Origin: Chryseobacterium gleum
GTDB taxonomy: Bacteria > Bacteroidota > Bacteroidia > Flavobacteriales_D > Sanyastnellaceae
Direction of reading: 5' to 3'
NCBI GenBank assembly: GCA_943330925.2
Contig: CALQJP020000069.1
Span: 1-9,192, forward strand
Length of the DNA stretch: 9,192 nt
Shown: piece by piece, positions 5,894 through 9,192 of the stretch
How the letters are laid out: each line of letters starts with the position of its first letter
How positions within the stretch are numbered: the stretch's first letter is position 1
Notes under the pieces: model-generated
What the model was told of the DNA's origin: nothing
Database searches by the model: none
Seen by the model: only the letters and a program-made list of their open reading frames with translations
Program-made: the position numbers and the translations under genes

Positions 5894-7825
5894 ATGAAAC
5901 TCACGGTTGTCATCGTCAATTACAATGTCCGGTATTTTCTGGAGCAATGCCTGTTGTCGGTGCAAAAGGCGATGAATGGAGTAGATGGTGAAGTCTTCAT
6001 GGTCGACAACAACTCCGTCGATGGCTCTGTGGCCATGGTGCAAGAGCGTTTTTCGTGGGTGCACTGCATCGCAAACAAAGAGAACGTCGGTTTCTCGAAG
6101 GCCAACAACCAGGCAATGCGCCTTGCCAACGGTGAGTATGTGCTGCTGCTTAATCCGGATACCGTAGTCGAAGAAGATACTTTCAAGAAGGTTGTTGAAT
6201 TCATGGACGCACACCCCGATGCCGGTGGCCTCGGCGTGAAGATGGTGGACGGGAAAGGTATTTTCCTTCCTGAATCGAAACGCGGATTGCCATCGCCCGA
6301 AACATCCTTCTACAAGATTTTCGGAATCTCGAAATTGTTTCCACGCTCAGCTCGATTTAACCGATATCACTTGGGTCATCTCAGCAACGAAGAGGTGCAT
6401 GAAATCGAAATCTTATCGGGCGCGTTCATGCTGATGCGAAAAAAGGCCCTCGATAAAGTTGGCTTGCTCGATGAAGCGTTTTTCATGTACGGCGAGGATG
6501 TCGACCTATCCTGGCGAATTATCCTCGGAGGGTGGAAGAACTATTATTACCCCGGCACACGCATCATACACTACAAAGGTGAAAGCACCAAGAAGGGCAG
6601 CCTCAACTATGTGTTCGTTTTTTATAACGCGATGGCCATTTTCGCACGGAAGCATTTTTCCCAACAACACGCTGCTACCTACTCCGCCATCATCAAACTA
6701 GCCATCTGGATTCGTGCCTTCTTGGCCATACTCAATCGTTTTGTAAAACGCGTCAGCCTCCCATTGGCCGATGGTGCGCTGCTCTATTTTTCCATGCTCG
6801 CCATCAAGAATGTGTATGCAGTATCGCAACACAAGGTGTATGACGTTGCTTTAGTAATGCCTGCCTTCCTGGCTTACATCGCTGTTTGGATGTCTGCTGT
6901 GTGGATAGGTGGTGGTTACGACAAGCCCCTGAAGCCGCTGCGCACGCTGAAGCCTGTTGCTCTGGGCACAGCAGTCATTCTCATTGCTTATTCATTGTTG
7001 CCCGAGAATTTGCGTTTCTCGCGCGCACTTATCTTACTTGCAATGTTCGATGCAGCATGCATTTTTGTAATCAATCGTACGTTGTGGAATTTGATTTTCC
7101 AGCGCTCCACAGGTTGGCGCGTGAAGTCCGATGCCAATGTGGTAATTGTGGGAAGTGTTTCAGAAGTGAATCGCGTAAAACAAATGCTGGAACAAATTCA
7201 GCGCGCAACGCTGCACGTCATTGACATTCGTCCGGAAGGCAACACACACGTTGAGCAGCATGAGCTGACGCTCCAGAATTTGGAGGAGGTCATAAGGGTG
7301 CATCAAATCGACCAGGTCATTTACTGCGCTCGCGACATGTCTTCATCCGATATCATTGCGTCCATGAGCAGCGTTGGCGACAAGCGTGTGGAGTTCAAAA
7401 TTGCACCTCCTGAAAGTTTATACATCATTGGTTCTGGGAGCATCGAGTCGACGGGCGATGGCAGCATGATGGATGTGAACTCGGTGCAGTTGGTTTCGAA
7501 CCGAAGAATCAAACGCATTCTGGATGTAGCGATTTCAGTCTGGGTGTTGTTGTTGTCTCCGTGTATGCTGTTCTTTCAAAAACGCCCGCTTCAACTCATC
7601 CCCAACGCTGCAAATGTGCTGCTGGGTAAATATACTTGGGTTGCTTATGCTGCCGGTCCAAGCGAGCAGGCCAAGCTTCCGGCAATTAAAAGAGGCATAC
7701 TGGCTACTACAACGTCCTCAGACGAAACCCACAAGCGTAAAATGGACGTGCTTTACGCAAAGGACTATCGTGTCTCAAACGATTTGCGCATCATCTGGAG
7801 CAACCTTGCGCACTTGGGTTCATAA
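5894..7825 (+). CDS. Fused GT2 glycosyltransferase, Rossmann-like and degenerate sugar-transferase protein
   Basis: This 643-residue protein probably transfers a sugar during surface glycan synthesis at the inner membrane. Residues 1-260 are a GT-A family 2 glycosyltransferase, closest in pattern to rhamnosyltransferase-like enzymes: VIVNYN (6-11), VDNNSVDGS (37-45), NVGFSKANN (64-72), the metal-binding LLLNPDT (84-90), LSGAFMLMRK (174-183) and FMYGEDVDLSWR (197-208), holding the presumed catalytic acid. The middle (about 265-400) has about four to five membrane segments. Then a Rossmann-like domain starts at NVVIVGSVSEV (415-425), with a CoA-binding/PglD-type look and a conserved-seeming FKIAPPESLYIIGS (501-514). 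The tail, from RRIKRILDVAISVWVLLLSP (537-556), starts like a polyprenyl-phosphate sugar-1-phosphate transferase and keeps LLGKYTWVAY (576-585) and LPAIKRGIL (595-603), but lacks the ER, KFRSM and DELPQ catalytic blocks. So only the GT2 part is likely catalytic. The start MKLTVVIVNYN is canonical. Donor and acceptor are unknown. Confidence 0.88.
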   Translation: MKLTVVIVNYNVRYFLEQCLLSVQKAMNGVDGEVFMVDNNSVDGSVAMVQERFSWVHCIANKENVGFSKANNQAMRLANGEYVLLLNPDTVVEEDTFKKVVEFMDAHPDAGGLGVKMVDGKGIFLPESKRGLPSPETSFYKIFGISKLFPRSARFNRYHLGHLSNEEVHEIEILSGAFMLMRKKALDKVGLLDEAFFMYGEDVDLSWRIILGGWKNYYYPGTRIIHYKGESTKKGSLNYVFVFYNAMAIFARKHFSQQHAATYSAIIKLAIWIRAFLAILNRFVKRVSLPLADGALLYFSMLAIKNVYAVSQHKVYDVALVMPAFLAYIAVWMSAVWIGGGYDKPLKPLRTLKPVALGTAVILIAYSLLPENLRFSRALILLAMFDAACIFVINRTLWNLIFQRSTGWRVKSDANVVIVGSVSEVNRVKQMLEQIQRATLHVIDIRPEGNTHVEQHELTLQNLEEVIRVHQIDQVIYCARDMSSSDIIASMSSVGDKRVEFKIAPPESLYIIGSGSIESTGDGSMMDVNSVQLVSNRRIKRILDVAISVWVLLLSPCMLFFQKRPLQLIPNAANVLLGKYTWVAYAAGPSEQAKLPAIKRGILATTTSSDETHKRKMDVLYAKDYRVSNDLRIIWSNLAHLGS

Positions 7826-7896
7826 TTTTTTTGCGTGTTGAATTACTAAGTGTAAACAATACACTTAACTTGCAATCACCAAATCTAAATCGAGCT
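7826..7896. promoter_or_regulatory. AT-rich spacer upstream of the amylase
   Basis: The gap begins with seven T residues (7826-7832) straight after the TAA stop. A weak 4-bp stem at the end of the coding region (aacc 7802-7805 with ggtt 7817-7820) could make this a poor intrinsic terminator. TTTG at 7830-7833 could be a -33 element, but no good TAnnTTTG follows at normal distance. The main signal is the palindrome listed separately. No Shine-Dalgarno precedes the ATG at 7897, as is usual in Bacteroidota. Confidence 0.4.
7847..7867. promoter_or_regulatory. Perfect 8-bp inverted repeat, candidate operator
   Basis: The arms taagtgta (7847-7854) and tacactta (7860-7867) are exact complements around aacaa. 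It sits 29 bp before the amylase ATG, where a dimeric regulator could block or assist transcription. It is not followed by a T-run on either strand, so an intrinsic terminator is unlikely. Alternatively it is a 5'-UTR hairpin. The regulator is unknown and none is encoded in the window. Confidence 0.45.
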
Positions 7897-9192
7897 ATGA
7901 AGCGAATTCTACTAATTTGTGTTTTGGCATTGATGGGAATCTCATCTCTGCAATCCCAAACCACAGTCAAAAAAACCGTTCTCCAGGCCTTTTGGTGGGA
8001 CTATTACAACAACAACTACCATGAGCGTTGGGCCAACTATTTGACCGAGCTCGCCCCGCGATTGAAGTCGATGGGAATCGATGCTATTTGGATTCCGCCA
8101 AGTTCGAAAAACAGAAGTTCCGGTTATGTGGGTTATGCACCATTCGATCATTACGATTTGGGCGATAAGTTTCAAAAGGGAAATACCCGCACCCGCCTCG
8201 GTACTAAAGATGAGCTGCTTCGCATGATTGCTGTAATGCACGCCAACGGTATTGAGGTAATTCAAGATGTGGTTCTTAACCACGTGAACGACGCAGGCAG
8301 CTCATTTGGCAATGGCGGTGTGGACCCTGCTCCACTTTCCATGGCTACTGAAAGCGGCTACAAGAATTTCCGATATGTATCGTATTCGACACCTGCTACC
8401 GATGAAAATCAAACGAATTACTGGAACCGCAGCGGCCGTTGGGCAAAGAACTACACCAACTTTTATCCGAATCAATACAACAACTGCACAACAGGCGACA
8501 TCTGTACTTCGTATTTCGGCCCTGATGTGAGCTATGAAAGCACAGCCTTTGGACAAAGTACAAACGTTGTCGGTTTCAATCCGGCACAGAGTGCCAACTA
8601 CATGCGCGATGGCGCTCGAAATTGGATGATGTGGTTGAAGAAGCAGACTGCAGTAGACGGATTTCGCTGGGATGCGGTGAAGCATTTCCCGACCTATGTG
8701 CAGGAAGACTTGAGCTACAATGTGAAGTACATTCTGCCGGCCTGGTGCAAAGGCGGTGAAGCCATGTTCAACGTGGGAGAATGGGTAGGAAGCAAGAATG
8801 ACCTTGATAACTATGTAAACGCCATTGCCGCTCCATCCAGTGAAAAAATGATGGGCTCGTTTGACTTTGGTCTGCGTGCATTCGATCCTTCCGGTGGTCT
8901 CTACGGAATGGTATACGGTATGGGCAATTTCAACATGGCTTCTTTGCCGGGCGCTCAGCAAAGTCAACGCGTCCACTACTATGCAGGTTCAAATACGTTC
9001 GTTCATCGCACGGTGCCATTCGTAAATAACCACGACACATTCCGACCACAATTAAGCAGTACCGGCAACTACACCGGTTGGAATACAGGCTCGGAATTAT
9101 CGGCACACATCGAGCCGAACGAACCTCGCCTGTCTGGGGCTTACGCAATCATGATGGCGATGGATGGAAATCCGCAGCTTTTCTTCGAAGAT
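7897..9192 (+). CDS. Secreted GH13 alpha-amylase, 3' end outside window
   Basis: 432 residues are visible and the frame stays open to the window edge. A signal peptide (MKRILLICVLALMGISSLQS, cut before QTT) sends the protein out of the cytoplasm. The (beta/alpha)8 catalytic domain of glycoside hydrolase family 13, which cleaves alpha-1,4-glucans with retention, starts at VLQAFWWD (28-35). The four family motifs are complete: region I DVVLNH (124-129), region II GFRWDAVKH with nucleophile Asp259, region III NVGEWVG with acid/base Glu295, and region IV FVNNHD with transition-state stabiliser Asp380. YVGYAPFDHYDLG (77-89) matches the usual substrate/calcium-side loop, and domain B (about 130-225) contains Cys197 and Cys203, which could pair. 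The visible part ends at FFED, just before the end of the barrel; C-terminal beta domain(s), and possibly a T9SS sorting domain, would lie outside. No SusC/SusD genes are adjacent in the window. The exact subfamily and product range are not assignable. Confidence 0.95.
   Translation, partial: MKRILLICVLALMGISSLQSQTTVKKTVLQAFWWDYYNNNYHERWANYLTELAPRLKSMGIDAIWIPPSSKNRSSGYVGYAPFDHYDLGDKFQKGNTRTRLGTKDELLRMIAVMHANGIEVIQDVVLNHVNDAGSSFGNGGVDPAPLSMATESGYKNFRYVSYSTPATDENQTNYWNRSGRWAKNYTNFYPNQYNNCTTGDICTSYFGPDVSYESTAFGQSTNVVGFNPAQSANYMRDGARNWMMWLKKQTAVDGFRWDAVKHFPTYVQEDLSYNVKYILPAWCKGGEAMFNVGEWVGSKNDLDNYVNAIAAPSSEKMMGSFDFGLRAFDPSGGLYGMVYGMGNFNMASLPGAQQSQRVHYYAGSNTFVHRTVPFVNNHDTFRPQLSSTGNYTGWNTGSELSAHIEPNEPRLSGAYAIMMAMDGNPQLFFED

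Noticed and set aside
5248..5919. A 223-residue minus-strand open frame
   Set aside because: It lies antisense to the T9SS protein gene, whose frame has clear domains. It is a shadow frame with no family pattern.
7847..7867. An intrinsic terminator for the glycosyltransferase gene
   Set aside because: The stem has AT-rich 8-bp arms and no following T-run; the T-run at 7826-7832 is before it, not after.
8302..8976. A 224-residue minus-strand open frame
   Set aside because: It is antisense to the GH13 catalytic region, which shows all four family motifs. The minus frame has no recognisable features.
1..9192. A defence system, biosynthetic cluster or prophage
   Set aside because: No nuclease, helicase, toxin-antitoxin, integrase or synthase set is present. 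The genes are housekeeping, transport, surface and carbohydrate functions without a shared system signature.

Overview
The window looks like a piece of a free-living Bacteroidota chromosome, most likely in or near the Flavobacteriales. Three things suggest this: a secreted protein with SprB-like repeats and a C-terminal type IX secretion (T9SS) sorting domain, a glycosyltransferase with a Bacteroidota-type domain layout, and almost no Shine-Dalgarno sequences in front of the genes. The genus cannot be fixed from the sequence. GC content is moderate, and nothing points to a phage or plasmid. Both window edges cut through genes.

Layout: (1) 3-1022, plus strand: C-terminal part of a Uup-like ABC-F ATPase, which appears to lack about 45 residues at the linker/NBD2 junction. 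(2) 1023-1362: a gene-free, repeat-rich spacer with two nested inverted repeats resembling REP elements, followed by an 8-bp tandem repeat that runs into the end of the next gene. (3) 1363-2832, minus strand: a sodium:solute symporter. (4) 2833-2905: a short divergent control region with a hairpin next to the symporter start. (5) 2906-3541, plus: recR. (6) 3547-5859, plus: a large secreted beta-propeller/SprB-repeat/T9SS protein starting 5 nt after recR. (7) 5894-7825, plus: a fused GT2 glycosyltransferase, membrane region, Rossmann-like domain and degenerate sugar-phosphate-transferase domain. (8) 7826-7896: an AT-rich spacer with a perfect 8-bp inverted repeat. (9) 7897 to the window end, plus: a secreted GH13 alpha-amylase, cut off by the window edge.

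The genes do not form one clear pathway. recR and the T9SS protein are close enough to be co-transcribed and translationally coupled, but no functional link is evident. The glycosyltransferase probably serves cell-surface polysaccharide or glycan synthesis, and the amylase serves extracellular starch or glucan breakdown. I see no convincing new multi-gene system. The points most worth a second look are the multidomain glycosyltransferase with its apparently inactive transferase tail, the ABC-F deletion, the nested REP-like structure, and the palindrome in front of the amylase.
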